Of a stretch of DNA of 64,000 nucleotides, positions 43,031 through 55,935 are shown piece after piece (the first letter of the stretch is position 1; every line of letters starts with the position of its first letter). The notes under the pieces were generated by a model that saw only the letters and a program-made list of their open reading frames with translations, made no database searches and was not told where the DNA came from. Location: NCBI GenBank assembly GCA_027886175.1, contig JAJNNQ010000137.1:248001-312000 (forward strand), given 5' to 3'. Origin of the DNA: Phylloscopus collybita. Taxonomy: Eukaryota > Chordata > Aves > Passeriformes > Phylloscopidae. Made by a program: the position numbers and the translations under genes.

Positions 43031-46000
43031 AAAGCGTCACAAGAGCTGTGTTCATTGAAATCCTCTCTGATTTCCTCTCTGATTTCTCTGTGTGTTTGGT
43101 GCTCTGCCCAGCGTTGGTTTTTCCAGGGTTTCGTTGCCTCCTGGTTGTTTCTTCACGAGCCTCTCATCGTTTCTTGTGAGGTTTTGTGATGACCTCTTGT
43201 GCACAGGACGTAAACACAGAAAGCTGGGAGCCCTCAGCCCTCATCCCCTGCGGGTTTTCCGCAGCTCCTGGAATGTTTTAGGGTTTAGGAATTGCGTGGT
43301 CTGACCGAGCTGACTCGGCCAGGACAAACCAACACCTCCATTCCAGAAGTTAAATTGAACCATCCTGGAAAACCCAGCTCTGCCAGTGAAGAGTCCTTGC
43401 TGTGGACTGGAGGTTGCACCTCCATGTGGCTCCATCAGGAAAATGGAAAGCTTGTGGCAGGGATTAAGCTTTTTCCATGGAAGTGGTGGAATTCCCCATC
43501 CCAGGAATTGTTCCAAGTTCCTGTGGATGAGGCACCCGAGACCCTGGTTTGGTGGTGCCGATTTCAGGATTGAACTCAACGGCCTCACAGGGCTTTCCCC
43601 ACTTCGCCAATTCCATGATTCCATGAGCAGAGGCCACTTTGCTCCTGAGGGGGTTTTCCCTGCCACTTTAATTGTCTGGAATTCCCTGGACAGAGGCCCC
43701 CAGCCCGTGCCTGGTCAGCTGCTCTGATGTCCACCTGCAGCCCACAGGTGTCTTAGCGTGAGGAATTCTTCCCATGTTGGGATTTCATGGCTTTTCTGTC
43801 TCTCAGGAGCCTGGGTCACCTTTTTTTCAGCCTTAAGCCAGGCAATTTAACTTCTGGCAGACTCAGGCCTGGAATATTTCAGCTTTGTACGGGGAACCAA
43901 GGAATTCCAGGAGAGTGGGGGAACCCAAACTGGGAGCACTGGGATCACTCTTTGTGTCCATCTCCCTTCTAGGCTGGTCATCTCCAATTTCTTTGTGCAT
44001 GCACAAGCTCTGGGGATATTCCCATTGCTTTTCCAAAGGAGGGAGATCTCCATGCAGTTTCTCTCTCTCAAAGGGTTTGGGAATTATTATTTTTTTATGC
44101 ATTACCCTTCTCTGATCTGGGGAGTTGTCTTCCAGGAAGGCAGCAGGGCACAGTGAACTCTGCTGTGCTCCCCAATCCCTTTTACCAAGAAAATTGAATC
44201 CAGCCTTTTCTAAATGTAAGAACATTTTGTGCTGTCAGTAGGAGTGGTGGGGTTGTGTTGATGATTTTTCAGTGCAAGGAGTTCTGTGAAATTCAGCCTT
44301 GGGCTTTATCTTCCTCAGGCTGCTTCTGAAGTTGATCTGTGGGGAAAAAAAAAACAAACCACAGTTCAGATATTTTGTGTTAACCCAGTGCCCGAGATAC
44401 TTAATAAAATCATTTTAAACCACTTTTGGGGGGGGGCTTTAAAAATAACTTCTGCTGCACAGTGGGGATTTTTCTTGTACTGTTGGGTGCCCCACTACCC
44501 TCTGGGATTTTGGATTTTTCCCAAAATCTGGCCTAATCCCCCTGACACAACTCCAGCCATTCCCCTGGAGGGAATGTGGCACCCTGTGTCCCTGTGTGTG
44601 TTTAAAGGGAATCCATCTTAGGGTTTGGAATTCAGCTTTTTCTTAGGTCACTTTAATGCTTTCCCACATTCCCACTGTTGGCTGCAGATCCACTCCCCTG
44701 CCCTGATCTGTTTATTGTTTATTTTAATGATTAAATTTCTGTGTCTGCTCTCACGAATCTCTTCATCACCTCATCTTGCCTGGGAATCCAAACCAGGTGA
44801 ATAAATCCTGGCAAAACCCCTCTGCTTTCCAAATGCTGCAAACTATAAAACTCAGAACATCATTGGTGTCTTTTGCCTCTTGAAACCAAAACTTCCACCA
44901 GGAGCTCTCACCACTTCCCAACCTGAAGGGTGTAGCAGAGCTTGAGGAAAGTTTTAAGGCCCAGAGTTGTGCAAGGCTTTGTGCCAGGGCTGGAGGAGCC
45001 TCTCACCTGTCCAGGATAACCCTGAACCACCCAGGACCTTCCAGCTTTGGGGAAATTGAGGGTTTTTTTTCTGTACCCACTGCAGCAATTGCAATGGGGT
45101 TCAGTATCTGTGTCTTCCCCAATTCTGGTCCTCCTGCTTTTTTTTGGGTTTTTTTTCCCCAAAAAACTGTTGGTGCTGATCCAGTTGCCAGGGTGGACAG
45201 TCCCCCTGGGAGGGTTGGCTGGGGTTTTTCTGCTTTGTGGGAAACCTCAGAGCCCGTTATCCTCTGGGAATGTCACAGCTACGAGCAGGAGCAGTGAGAG
45301 GGTGCCCAGATAACCGAGGCTGTGCTTTGATTTGGAGCTCAGGCTGTCTTCTGGTTTTTTTTTTTGGGAAGGACTCTGAGGCTGCTCTGGCTTGGTTGTG
45401 GATGAGTTGCTTGCCAGACTCCAAGAAGGAATCCAAGAAAAAAGGTCCAAGAGGGAATCCCTTCCCCTGCCAGATGGAACCTGGGGAGCCGCAGGCTGTG
45501 TTTGGTGGAGCTGGCAGCTCGTCCTGATCCACGCTGACATTTTGATGCCAGTGAAATTCCATCTTGTTGTTTGTTTTTTTTTTTTTCCCCAAAGGATGCA
45601 GCTGTACAGAAACCCTTAGGACTCTCAGGATGGCAGGTGAATTCCATCTCAGTAGGATTGGGAATTCCAGCATCTCCTTTCCTTCCTGTTTTCCACCCTT
45701 TCTGGGGGACCGTGCTGCTTTTGCCGGGCAGTGGAGCCTGGTTTTTGTGCTGGAGGATGGAAGCAGGTGTCTCCTTGGTTGAGAGCATTTTGTTGTTGTT
45801 ACTTCTCTTTGGCAGATGTGTGAGTTATTTTACCTGTTTGTGTGCTGCCTGTGGTGCCTATAAATAATAAATGGCTTGCTCAGATCCTGCAGACCCGGCA
45901 GCGGCTCGGAGGGAAACTCGACTTTTTCAGTCCTACAAAATTCACCTGACCTCAAACACAGAAGGGAAAACCCATGGAGGTAAATTTTCACTCACAGAAC

Positions 46001-47100
46001 CACGTTTGCTTGTAATCAGTGTGAGGAAGCCAATCCAGAAGTAGCTGAGTCCCTCCCACTGTTCATTACATAAGCATCTAATTAAAGGAATCAAACAGGG
46101 ACGACTTGGGAAACTTCCCCCATAGTCTGGGTCAAAAATACTTGCAAAAAACCACAGCCCAGAGTGCCCATGTTTTATTTATGCTGAGAAATGCTGTTGT
46201 AAATGAAGAAGTTTATTTTTGGTGTCAGCCATTGGAGTCTCCTGCTGCTTCTGCAGCCGCTTCCTTGGGCACCCGGAAAATCCTTTAACTCCTGATTTCC
46301 TTTTGGAAGGAGAAGGGAATTAAACAGTGCTGCTCCCTTCCCTCCCCAGATGGATCTGGTGGATTCAGAGCTCTTCTCGTGCTTGCTTTGGGTTGAAAGT
46401 TGGGTTATTTTCAGCCTTGTTAAATTTCACGTTGTGAGCATTCCCATGGATTTGGGGGTGAGTCGGTGAATTTGGTCCCGTGCTCCAGAAGGAACCGGTG
46501 GATTTCCCTGGGAGCGGCTGGAATACTTCAGCCCTGATAATCAGAAGCATATGTACATGGAGGTGGTGGTGGAAGAGAGGTGGAAGAGATCTGAGGAACA
46601 AGAGGTAGCAGCAGATTAAAAACCCACGGACCGTTTTCAGTGGATCGAATTGTTGCAGACAGGAGTTGTGGAAGCATGGAATTCCAGCAGGATTTGCATA
46701 CCCTGCTCAAAGCAGGAAGAAGCAGAGAGCTGGGATGGGTCAGGGCTGCAATTCCAGGATGGATCAGATCTGAATCAGTCTGCAGAGTCCCCTCTGCCCA
46801 TGTGGGAGGCAGCTGGGTACGGAGGGGACACGGAGAGCGCCCGGCCTGTTTGACAGGCTCTGTCAGTGTGGAGATGGAAATGTGGGATCAGCATTTAAAC
46901 CCAGCTTGGAGGTGCTTGGAGACCTGAAAGACTGGCAGGCAGATCTCTCTGGTGTAGTTGGGCTGGAAATGCATTTTTTTTTTTTCCCCTCCAAAAACCA
47001 CAAATTTTGGTGGCGCGGAATGTGAGGCTGTGAGCGCGACGTGGGGTTTTTGTGCTGCCTGCTGTGGTGTTTGCACAAGGTCCATTCCCCTTCTCAGGCT
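43031..47100 (+). other. NRF1 intron 1, mostly unique
   Basis: A diverged CR1 3' end is likely at about 43480-43625 (+ strand: ggaattccccatcccagg .. caattccatgattccatg). The rest shows no exon or named element. Confidence 0.45.
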
Positions 47101-47104
47101 CCTG

Positions 47105-47530
47105 GAGTCATCATGGAACTGTGGAATGATTTGGGTGGATCTTAAAGCTCATCTTGGGCCATGGGCAGGGACACCTTCCACTGCCACAGGCTGCTCCAAG
47201 CCCCGATGTCCAACCTTTCCTTGGACATTCCAGGGATCCAGGGGCAACTGGGAATCCCAGCCCAGGCAGGAATTCCTGCCCAAGCTCCCATCCATCCCTG
47301 CCCTCTGGCAGTGGGAAGCCATTCCCTGTGTCCTGTCCCTGTCCCCAGTCCCTCTGCAGCTCTCCTGGAGCCCCTTCAGGCCCTGGAATGTGCTGGAAGC
47401 TCTCCCTGGGTCCTTCCCTTCTCTCCAGGAGAACATTCCCAGCTCTCCCAGCCTGGCTCCAGAGCAGGTTCTGGCTCCAGCCCTTGAAACTCCTCTAAGC
47501 TCTCTCCAGCAGCTCCAGGTCCTTATGTTC
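47105..47530 (-). mobile_element. CR1-type element
   Basis: tcatggaactgtggaatgat, cttaaagctcatcttgggcc, atgggcagggacaccttcca, ggctgctccaagccccgatg; the same subfamily and orientation as 23855-24236. Confidence 0.87.
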
Positions 47531-47782
47531 ATTAGTTCCCAGTGGATTTTCTGGGGAATTTCTCCTCAAGTGCGTGTTTTTCAGGGCAGCCAAGTGGACA
47601 TGTTCTTGAACCACTTGAACTTCAAGAAAGGGTGGCCAGGCTGTCATTTGGGGTGGAAGTTTGATAACTAAACGTGGTTAGGACTGTGCTGTCTGTTCTT
47701 ACCACGTGCTGGTCTTGTTGAGTTCATGCCACGTGAGGACCAAGTCCTTAAGGTGACCCATTGTAATTTTGGGCACCACAAG

Positions 47783-48680
47783 TGTCTTGGTTTGGAAAGA
47801 CAGGTATCTGACAGGGAAAGCTGGAGTTTCCCTTAGAATGGAGAATGTAAACTCCTCACCCCTGCCAAATTATAATTTTGCAATTAAGGAGCTTTCAGGC
47901 AAAGATTTGGGAATAAGAATTACAGTTATTTACTGGGAATACTGACAATACAAATGAACTAATGAACGTGGTAGAAAAACAAAAGCACCCAACCACACCA
48001 GCAAACAAACAACAATTTTGGAGAACCCTGACAGAGTCAGAGCTACAACCTGACACCCTATTGGTCAGGGGGTTGGGAGCAGTCCCAAAGTGAGTCCTCC
48101 TGGAGTGGCAGATGTGGTTCTGGTGGAGTAGAGATGATCCTGTAGAACAAGGGTCCAGTGATGGTGAGGAGGGTTCAGTGATGGTGAGAAGGGTTCGGTG
48201 ATGGTGAGAAGGGTCCAGTGATGGTGAGAAGGGTCCAGTGGTGGTGAGAAGGGTCCAGGGATGGTGAGAAGAGGACCAGTGATGGTGGGAAGGGTCCAGT
48301 GATGGTGAGAAGGGTCCAGTGATGGTGGGAAGGGTCCAGTGGTGGTGAGAAGGGGTCCAGTCTTCTTCCAGGAATTGGGTGAAGCTGGATACCTTCTGGG
48401 TTCCTGCATCTCAGTTTTATCCAGGTAGGAATGGTTGGCTCCCCCCACTGGATGAAGCATCTCACAATGGGATGATGGAATGTGGATGGTCTATTTTGGG
48501 GATGTGTTAATGGTCCATTAGCAGAAAATATCCCCCTGGAGGAAGGACTGGTGGTTTTGACAGTTGGCCCATTATCAGAAGGCATCCACCTACCTCCTCC
48601 CAGAGTAAAGAAGAAAAATTCTCCAACTGCTTTCAGCAGATGAAATAGAATACACATATTTGGTTCCTTAACCCAAGACA
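47783..48680 (-). mobile_element. LTR-X, complete, 5-bp TSD ACAAG
   Basis: 898 bp with inverted ends TGTCTTGG..CCAAGACA, between ACAAG at 47778-47782 and 48681-48685. A 5-bp duplication fits an ERVL-type (class III) LTR, unlike the 6-bp duplications of LTR-A and LTR-B. It contains the 20-bp minisatellite at 48151-48360. LTR only. Confidence 0.9.
48151..48360. repeat. 20-bp minisatellite inside LTR-X (~10 copies)
   Basis: The unit is gtccagtgatggtgagaagg. The homologous LTRs have about one copy (near 15715) and about 2.5 copies (near 32690), so the array grew after insertion or in one source copy. Confidence 0.93.
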
Positions 48681-48759
48681 ACAAGAGAAAAATGGTGCAA
48701 AGGTATCAGAGGGTGTCCAAAAAAGGGACACAGGGGTGGGGGAAGGGCTGGAGGGGCCG

Positions 48760-49150
48760 TAGGAGGAGCAGCTGAGGGGACTTGGTTTGTCCAGCCTGCA
48801 GGAGGAGGGGGCTGAGGGGGCTGCAGCTTCCTCAGGAGGGGCAGCTCTGATCTCTGCTCCGTGTGACCAGGGACAGGATCCGAGGGAACGATGTCAGGGG
48901 AGGGTCAGGTTGGATATCAGGTTGGATATCAGGGAAAGGTTCTTTCCCAGAGGGTGCTGGGACAATGACTCCCCAGGAATGGTCCCAGCCTCGAGTCTGC
49001 CAGAGCTCCAGGAGCGCTTGGGCAGCTCTCTCATGGACAGAGTGGGATTGCTGGGGTGTCTGTGCAAGGCCAGGAGTTGGATCGATGATCCTGTGGGTTC
49101 TTTCCAACTGAGGATATTCCCAGATGTAGCCAGAGCTGGACAGAGCTTGT
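48760..49150 (+). mobile_element. CR1 fragment
   Basis: ggtttgtccagcctgcagg, tctgctccgtgtgaccagg, gagggtcaggttggatatc, ggatcgatgatcctgtgggt. The gttggatatcagg word is doubled. Confidence 0.75.
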
Positions 49151-49199
49151 CCATGCTGGACACAGAGCGATCCTCCACACCCTGGAGCCTCATCAGACG

Positions 49200-49563
49200 A
49201 GGCTTCATCAGGGTTGATCAGCCTGGAGAAAAAGAGACTCAGAGGTGACCTTGTCACTCTCCACAACTCCCTGAAGGGTGGCTGTGGTCAGCTGGGGGTT
49301 GGTCTCTTTCTCCAGGCAGCACTGACAGAACCAGAGGACACAGCCTCGAGCTGCACCAAGGTTGGATATCAGGAAAAAGCTTTTCATGGAAAGAGTGATA
49401 AAGTTCTGGAATGGCCTGCCCGGGGAGGTGGTGGAGTCACCATCCCTGGATGTGTTTAACAAAGCCTGGATGTGGCACTGGGTGCCATGGTCTGGTGTAG
49501 ATGTCAGAGCTGGGTTGGACTGGATGATCTTGAAGGTCTCTTCCAACCTAGAAATTCTGTGAT
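49200..49563 (+). mobile_element. CR1 3' end, well preserved
   Basis: gatcagcctggagaaaaaga, gtgaccttgtcactctccac, ggttggatatcaggaaaaag, tggactggatgatcttgaag, ending cctagaaattctgtgatt. It is the sense-strand match of 2461-2820. Confidence 0.92.
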
Positions 49564-51790
49564 TAATCTCTGTCACCACCCTCTTGCTCAAACCTTTGTG
49601 TGTTACCCACTCCCGTTCTCTCCTTCTCCTGTGGTAGTCCAGCATAACCACTAAGCCTCTCTCTCCATAAAAGAGGATTAAAACTGGGAACATTTGCACC
49701 TTACAGCAGCCAGCCAGGGCCCTGCTCCATCTTTCCCAGCAGTAATCCCGAGGGCTGTGCCTCTGTGCCCAGCCAGGAATGCTGTCAGCAAACAGCAGCC
49801 TGTGCTTATTGGGTTAGGAATTCTTACAAGACCACTTCTGCCTGTTAATTAAAAAAAAAAGCTGGATTGACTAAAGATGAGTAACTCGCTGTTCAAACGA
49901 CTCCCGGGTTCTGCAGGGTCTGAGGAAAATAGGTCAAAATCGGGATTTCTGCGTGGCTCTTCAAACAAAAACGCCAGAGTGTGTAAAGTGACAAAGTATT
50001 GCCTCGGAGAATGGCATTGATCACGTCCTGCTTTTGGTGAACTTGTGGCAGAGCACGCATCCTGCCAAAAGATTTTAGGGAAAAAGGTGCTGCTGGTGGA
50101 TACCCCTAAGGGGGAGTCACCCCAAGTGCTTCCTGAGGAACCCGCAGAGCCCAGGGCAAGCAGGGGAATGCTAAATGAGAATTCCACCCGGTGGTTCACG
50201 CTTCTGGGGTTGCAGTTTCACTTCCAGTTTTAGGTTACGCTCGGCTGGCACAGGCTGGGGTGTGGTGCTGCCCTTCCCCTGCCTGTCCTTTGCTTTCCTT
50301 GGGGTTTTCCTGGGGAGGGCTGATTCCCACTGGGATGTTATTTCTTGGTGCCAAAGCGACTCAGGAACCCACCTCACCCTTGTGTCCACCCCGTGGCTTC
50401 CTGCTGGTGTTTGGTGCTAAATACGTGAAATTCAGCTGCCAAAAAGAACCCATTACAAATCGCTGGTGTGTCCTATCACATCACCCAACGGCAGCTCTCA
50501 GCAGCAAGGAGGAGGTTTTATCCCAATAAATACCTGTGAAATCCTGTTCGTTGCTTTTCCGGACTTGGCACGTGGGAAGTTTCTTCCCCACAGGGGGATT
50601 TCTTTGCTCTTTGATGTGAGATTTGGTTTTGTTTGCTAGAATCCACTTGATTTCAGGATTTTCAGGGCTGAGACTCGGAGCATTGGGATTTTTGTGTTTT
50701 TGTTGTTGTTGTTGTTTTGGGGTTTGTTTGTTTTGTTTGGTTTGGTTGGTTTTTTGTTTTTGTTTTTTTTTCTTTTTTTCTTTTTTTTTTCCTCCCCATG
50801 CTAATTTAAAAGGATCATTTTACTAATGTTATGCCACAGGAGGACGCTGTGGAACGAGAGCTGTTGTTCCTCTCGGTGCCTGAGTCACCACATCTGTGCC
50901 AACCCCGTAAATAAGATGTTCTTTTCAGTCTTGATAGGAGGGGAATAAACTGGAGTGCCTTATCTTGCTTTCTGCCTGATATCAGTTGTGCTGCTGACAG
51001 GAGCCGGTGTCTCCAGTCCTGGAAAGTCTTTCCCATCCAAAACCTTGCACAGCTTCCAGAGAGCCAGCTGCACCACTGGGGGGGAAAAAAAAAAATATTT
51101 TTTTATCAGGTTGTGATGTAGGCCTCAAAATATTTTCCATGAACAAGGGAGCTTTTTTTTTTTCTTTTTCCCCCGTGGAAAATGAGATTTTTGGTATTTA
51201 AATGTGCATTTTCAACGAGTTGTGCTAATAAGTGAGATATGAATCAAGCTTATCCTGGTGGATGGTGTTGTTTGCTTATCAAACCCGCAGGGGTGATTCC
51301 CTCTAGGCACAGTTCCATACAGGAGTGCTATCAAATTCACCCTAAATACAAATTAATGGTATTTCCCTGCTGAGAGGTGCCAGTGCAGCGTGGAAATCAT
51401 GGGAAGAGCTGCATCTCTGTGACTGGGAGCCTGGAGTCACCTGCTGGGGACACCTGAACATCTTCCTTTCTCCTGTCCCCACGGAGAAATGACCAGAAGA
51501 AGGTCTGGGACTGGCTTGGTTGTGGTAGCACTGCTGAGTGATGGGAGAGGGGGCTTCTCCCTGAGCTTTCCTAAAAGCCATTTGAATTGGTTGGCACACA
51601 GCTCCTGGCAGCTCTTGATTTCTCCTGGAAGTGGCTTCTTAACCAGCCTTGTCATGAAATGCTGTGAGGGAGCTCCTGCTGGTGGGGAGGTGGATGAGGT
51701 GCCGGGTACCAGTTGGCCAAGACGTTGGAGAAACAGAGGCAGGACAGCACCAGGACTGGCCATTCCTCCTTTTTAAAGGTTGCCCTCTAA
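49564..51790 (+). other. NRF1 intron 1, no element recognised
   Basis: Unique sequence with G/T- and T-rich low complexity at 50697-50795. Confidence 0.45.
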
Positions 51791-51804
51791 CCCTCCCCTC
51801 GGCT

Positions 51805-51975
51805 GGCAGGAGCTCCTGTAACTCAGACCATCCCAGGAACCACCAAAACTGGAGCTCCTGTCACTCAGACCATCCCAGGAACCACCAAAACTGGAGCTCC
51901 TGTAACTCAGACCATCTCAGGAACCACCAAAACCGGAGATCCTGTAACTCAGACCATCCCAGGAACCACCAAAAC
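51805..51975. repeat. ~41-bp minisatellite, array 1 (~4 copies)
   Basis: The unit is ggagctcctgtaactcagac followed by catcccaggaaccaccaaaac. It shares its sequence with the arrays at 52610 and 53755. Confidence 0.93.
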
Positions 51976-52609
51976 CAGCTCATTTCTGGCCGTTCTCATC
52001 CGAGGGAAGACACCAATCCCTCAGGACTAATGAGGTTTGACCGACACCACTGGTGAAAATCGTGGAAAACCATCCCTGGATTTGTGTTTGTTCCCGGATG
52101 GGGTTGGCTCTCTGTGGCTGTGACCATCAAAATGTGGTGGATCAGAAATCCACGGGTGACAAACCAGGACGTACCCGCTCTCCTCTGCAGAGGGTCTTGT
52201 GCTAGAACAGGAAAAAGCAGGACTGGACAATTTCAAAGGTATAATTCCACTCAAGCAGGGTTTGATTTTGTTAGCAAATGGCCAGCGATTGATTCCTGGC
52301 TAAGATCAGTTTTCACTTAGGAATTATCCCAGGCTGCCTCTGCGAGGAAATCGGAGTTTTTTGGGATGCGGAGCCAGAAGTTCAGAAAAGCTTTTTAAAG
52401 AACACATTCCTGAGCACTAAGTGCGGAGGAAGTGCCTTTTTAATCTGATTGAACCACCAAGTGTGACCCAGTTGACTGAAAAAGCTCCCTCACATCACGT
52501 CAACCCAGATCATCAAAGGTACTTTTGATCCCTCACCGTCAGGAGCTGCCAGCGGTGCCGGTGGTGCTGTGGCAGGGAGGAGGAAGAGGAGGAGCTGCAG
52601 CCACGAAGA

Positions 52610-53068
52610 GTTGGTAACTCAGACCATGCCAGGAGCCACCAAAACTGGAGATCCTGTAACAGATCATCCCAGGAACCACCAAAACTGGAGCTCCTGTTGC
52701 TCAGACCATCCCAGGGACCACCAAAACTGGAGATCCTGTAACAGATCATCCCAGGAACCACCAAAACTGGAGCTCCTGTAACTCAGACTATCTGAGGAGC
52801 ACCAAAACCAGAGATCTTGTAACTCAGACCATCCCAGGACCACCAAAACCGGAGCTTCTGTAACTCAGACTGTCCCAGGAACCACCAAAACTGGAGATCC
52901 TGTAACTCAGACCATCCCAGGGACCACCAAAACCGGAGATCCTGTAACTCAGACCATCCCAGGAACCACCAAAACCGGAGATCCTGTAACTCAGACCATC
53001 CCAGGAACCACCAAAACCGGAGCTCCTGTCACTCAGACCATCCCAGGAACCACCAAAGCCAGATCTTA
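52610..53068. repeat. ~41-bp minisatellite, array 2 (~11 copies)
   Basis: Same unit as array 1, with a shortened variant (ctgtaacagatcatccc) in two places and ggagatcctg/ggagctcctg alternation. Confidence 0.94.
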
Positions 53069-53591
53069 AAATAAGTGGAGGTGGGGTCTTCCTTACCCTC
53101 AGCGTGGAAGGAGCTCAGCAGGAGCAGGTGGGAAGTCCTGGGTGCCACCAGCAGCACCTTGGTGAGCTGTGAAACCAGGAAAGCGCTCCAGCCTTGCTCC
53201 GTGGCTCATGGAGATGAAGAAGCATTTGGTGAGGAATCACCACGGCTCCCTCCCAGCGAGGGGAAGGGAAACAGCAACCAGTGGCCAGAAAGGGGATTTT
53301 TCAGAGGATGATTTCCTACAGAGGTGCATGGGGAGAGGTGAATACCACGGAGAAGGACCACACAGGGGATCACAGGAGCTCTGCAGCCGCCTCCCAGGAC
53401 AAAAGTGCCAGCGTGATGTTGTTTAATGCTGAGCAAACGACTGATTTATGGCAGAGGCTCGAATCCAATAAACTCCAGATGCTTGTCAGCTTCACAGAAG
53501 AGCAGAAGAAAGGCGGGAGGTGTTGCAGGTTTTCTGGAAAAAACACCCGGAGCAGGATTTCCCTGAAGTGAAAGCACGGGGAGTGGGACCA

Positions 53592-53752
53592 GAATCACAG
53601 AATTTTCTAGGTTGGAAGAGACCTTCAAGATCATCAAGTCCAAGCCATGCTCTAACACCTCAAATAGACCAGGGCACATCCAGGCTTTTCTTAAACACAT
53701 CCAGGGATGGTGACTCCACCACTTCCCCGGGCAGGCCATTCCAATACTTTAA
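53592..53752 (-). mobile_element. CR1 3' fragment joined to minisatellite array 3
   Basis: agaatcacagaattttctagg ... cgggcaggccattccaatac, then breaks directly into the 41-bp array at about 53755. Confidence 0.9.
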
Positions 53753-53754
53753 TA

Positions 53755-54020
53755 CCAGCTCCTGTAACTCAGACCATCCAACAACCACCAAAACCAGAGC
53801 TCCTGTAACTCAGACCATCCAAGAACCACCAAAACCAGAGCTCCTGTAACTCAGACCATCCCAGGACCACCAAAACTGGAGCTTCTGTAACTCAGACCAT
53901 CCCAGGAACCACCAAAACCGGAGATCCTGTAACTCAGACCATCCCAGGAACCACCAAAACTGGATCTCCTGTAACTCAGACCATCCCAGGAACCACCAAA
54001 GCCGGAGATCCTGTGACTGG
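53755..54020. repeat. ~41-bp minisatellite, array 3 (~6 copies)
   Basis: Same unit as arrays 1 and 2; the first two copies share the shortened form catccaacaaccacc / catccaagaaccacc. Confidence 0.93.
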
Positions 54021-54579
54021 AGATCCTGGAATAATGAACCAGATTTTCTCTTTCTTTTTCGAGGTTGCCGTGCAGTGCCAGCCAAAGTGCTCCGTGCTGA
54101 GTTCCTGCGTGGAGCAGGGGTGTCAGTAAGGAATCGGTGCTGACTGCCTGGCAGAGATCAAACAGAAAATGGTTTGGGGAAAGGAAAACCAGGAGTGTTT
54201 TCATTCCTTTGAAAGAAACGAGGAAACAAACCAGAGGGATTACTCCTGAGAGTGTAGGATCAAACCCTCTCATATAAGTCCCTTAAATTGCTTAATTAAA
54301 AAAAAAAAAAAAAAAAAAGAAAAGGCAAATTAAGTGAAAATAAATTTAAAAACCCCAGGAGCATCTGATGTCCCCTGAGCTGACTGAGCAACCACAACAT
54401 TGCCTTGGAATCCTTCAATTCCTTCCTTTCTCCATGCTTTTTGCAGAGTACAAGGCTTGATTTTGGGAAAAAATGATGTTGAAAAGCTGTAATCTACAAG
54501 AGTGTTCCAGGCCACGAGCCCCAGCTGTGTCCTGCTCTGTGTGTTTGGGTGGGTCCATCACCAGGGAATGGCTTTAGTG

Positions 54580-54668
54580 GTGACCTTGGCAGTGAAGGGG
54601 GACAACACTTGGACTTGATGATCCTAGAGGGCTTTTCCAACCTATGAATTATTCCATGATTCCATCTT
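54580..54668 (+). mobile_element. Short CR1 3' fragment
   Basis: acttggacttgatgatcct, agagggcttttccaacctat, ending attattccatgattcc. Confidence 0.75.
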
Positions 54669-54819
54669 TCCCGTGGTTCAAAGCCTTTGGAGGGTGGCAG
54701 CCTTTCCTCCTGAATGTCATCCTTGGTCAGAGGAGAAGGTCCATGACCTGACCAGCCTGAGATCAGAACAGGCACAGTCCCCTGACCTCGTTCATGTGTC
54801 TGTTAAACTACCTGGGGAA

Positions 54820-55275
54820 GTTGGTCACTTGTCAGGAAGATCCTGAGTTTTCAGAACGTGTTTTCCTTGGCCCTCTCTTCTTCCTCCCCTGTAATTTCCA
54901 ACTCCTTGCAGAGAAGGCAGAGCTGCTGCTTGAGCTGGGGACATCCATCCAGTAATGCTCATTGCTGGGACATTGATCACTTGTCAAGAGGATTCTGAGT
55001 TTTCAGAACGTGTTTTCCTTGGCCCTCTCTTCTTCCTCCCCTGTAATTTCCAACTCCTCGCAGAGAAGGCAGAGCTGCTGCTTGAGCTGGGGACATCCAT
55101 CCAATAATGCTCATTGCTGGGACATTGATCACTTGTCAAGAGGATTCTGAGTTTTCAGAACTGTGTTTTCCTTGGCCCTCTCTTTTTCCTGCCCTGTAAT
55201 TTCCAACTCCTCGCAGAGAAGGCAGAGCTGCAGCTTGTGCTGAGGACATCCATCCAATAACGCTCGTTGCTGGGA
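54820..55275. repeat. ~150-bp tandem repeat, 3 copies
   Basis: Each unit has gagttttcagaacgtgtttt (near 54847, 54998 and 55149), ctgtaatttccaactcctcg, gagaaggcagagctgctgct and gacatccatccaataatgct. Confidence 0.93.
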
Positions 55276-55639
55276 TGGGATTTCCTTCTTCCCAAAACCT
55301 TTGGTTGGGAAAGGCTGTGCACCCTCAGCAGGCTGATCTCTCCGTTTGCCACTGGGGATTTGCTGGTTCCTGCATTTCAGTTAAAGGATTTTAGTTTTAG
55401 TTATGAAACGTCGCGTTCGTTCTCACGTTGATGCCGGTGCAGAATGCAGGGGAGCTTTTCCCGTTTGGTTTTCCACCCAGGATGACTCACTCTCGGTATG
55501 GAAATACGAAGGCTGAATTCTGACAATCGGGATAATTAGCAAAGAAGCAGGTTTGGGAGGAACATCAGCTTGATTGATCAATTTGTGCACAAGATTCTCG
55601 TGTTTGGCGTTTGGGGGGGCCATTGGTTGCTCCCACCCT

Positions 55640-55935
55640 ATTTCAGAATGGTGGAATCGTGGAAATGGGTTGGGTTGGAGGGGACCTTAAAGCCCATCCA
55701 GTGCTGTCCCCTGCTTTGGGACACCTTGCACCGTCCCAGGTTGCTCCAAGCCCTGTCCAGCCTGGCCTTGGACATTCCAGGGATCCAGGAGCAGCCACAA
55801 TTCCTTTGGGCAACAGGGAAGAATTTCTTCCTCATGTCTGATCTAAATATACCCAATTTCACTTAAAATTTTGTCCCTGTGTTCCCCAACCTTCCAGGGT
55901 TGGATCCTGGGAAGGATCCTCTCATGCATGCTCAC
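55640..55935 (-). mobile_element. CR1-type element
   Basis: agaatggtggaatcgtggaa, gggttggaggggaccttaaa, gttgctccaagccctgtcc, ggacattccagggatccagg, aagaatttcttcctcatgtc. Confidence 0.85.
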
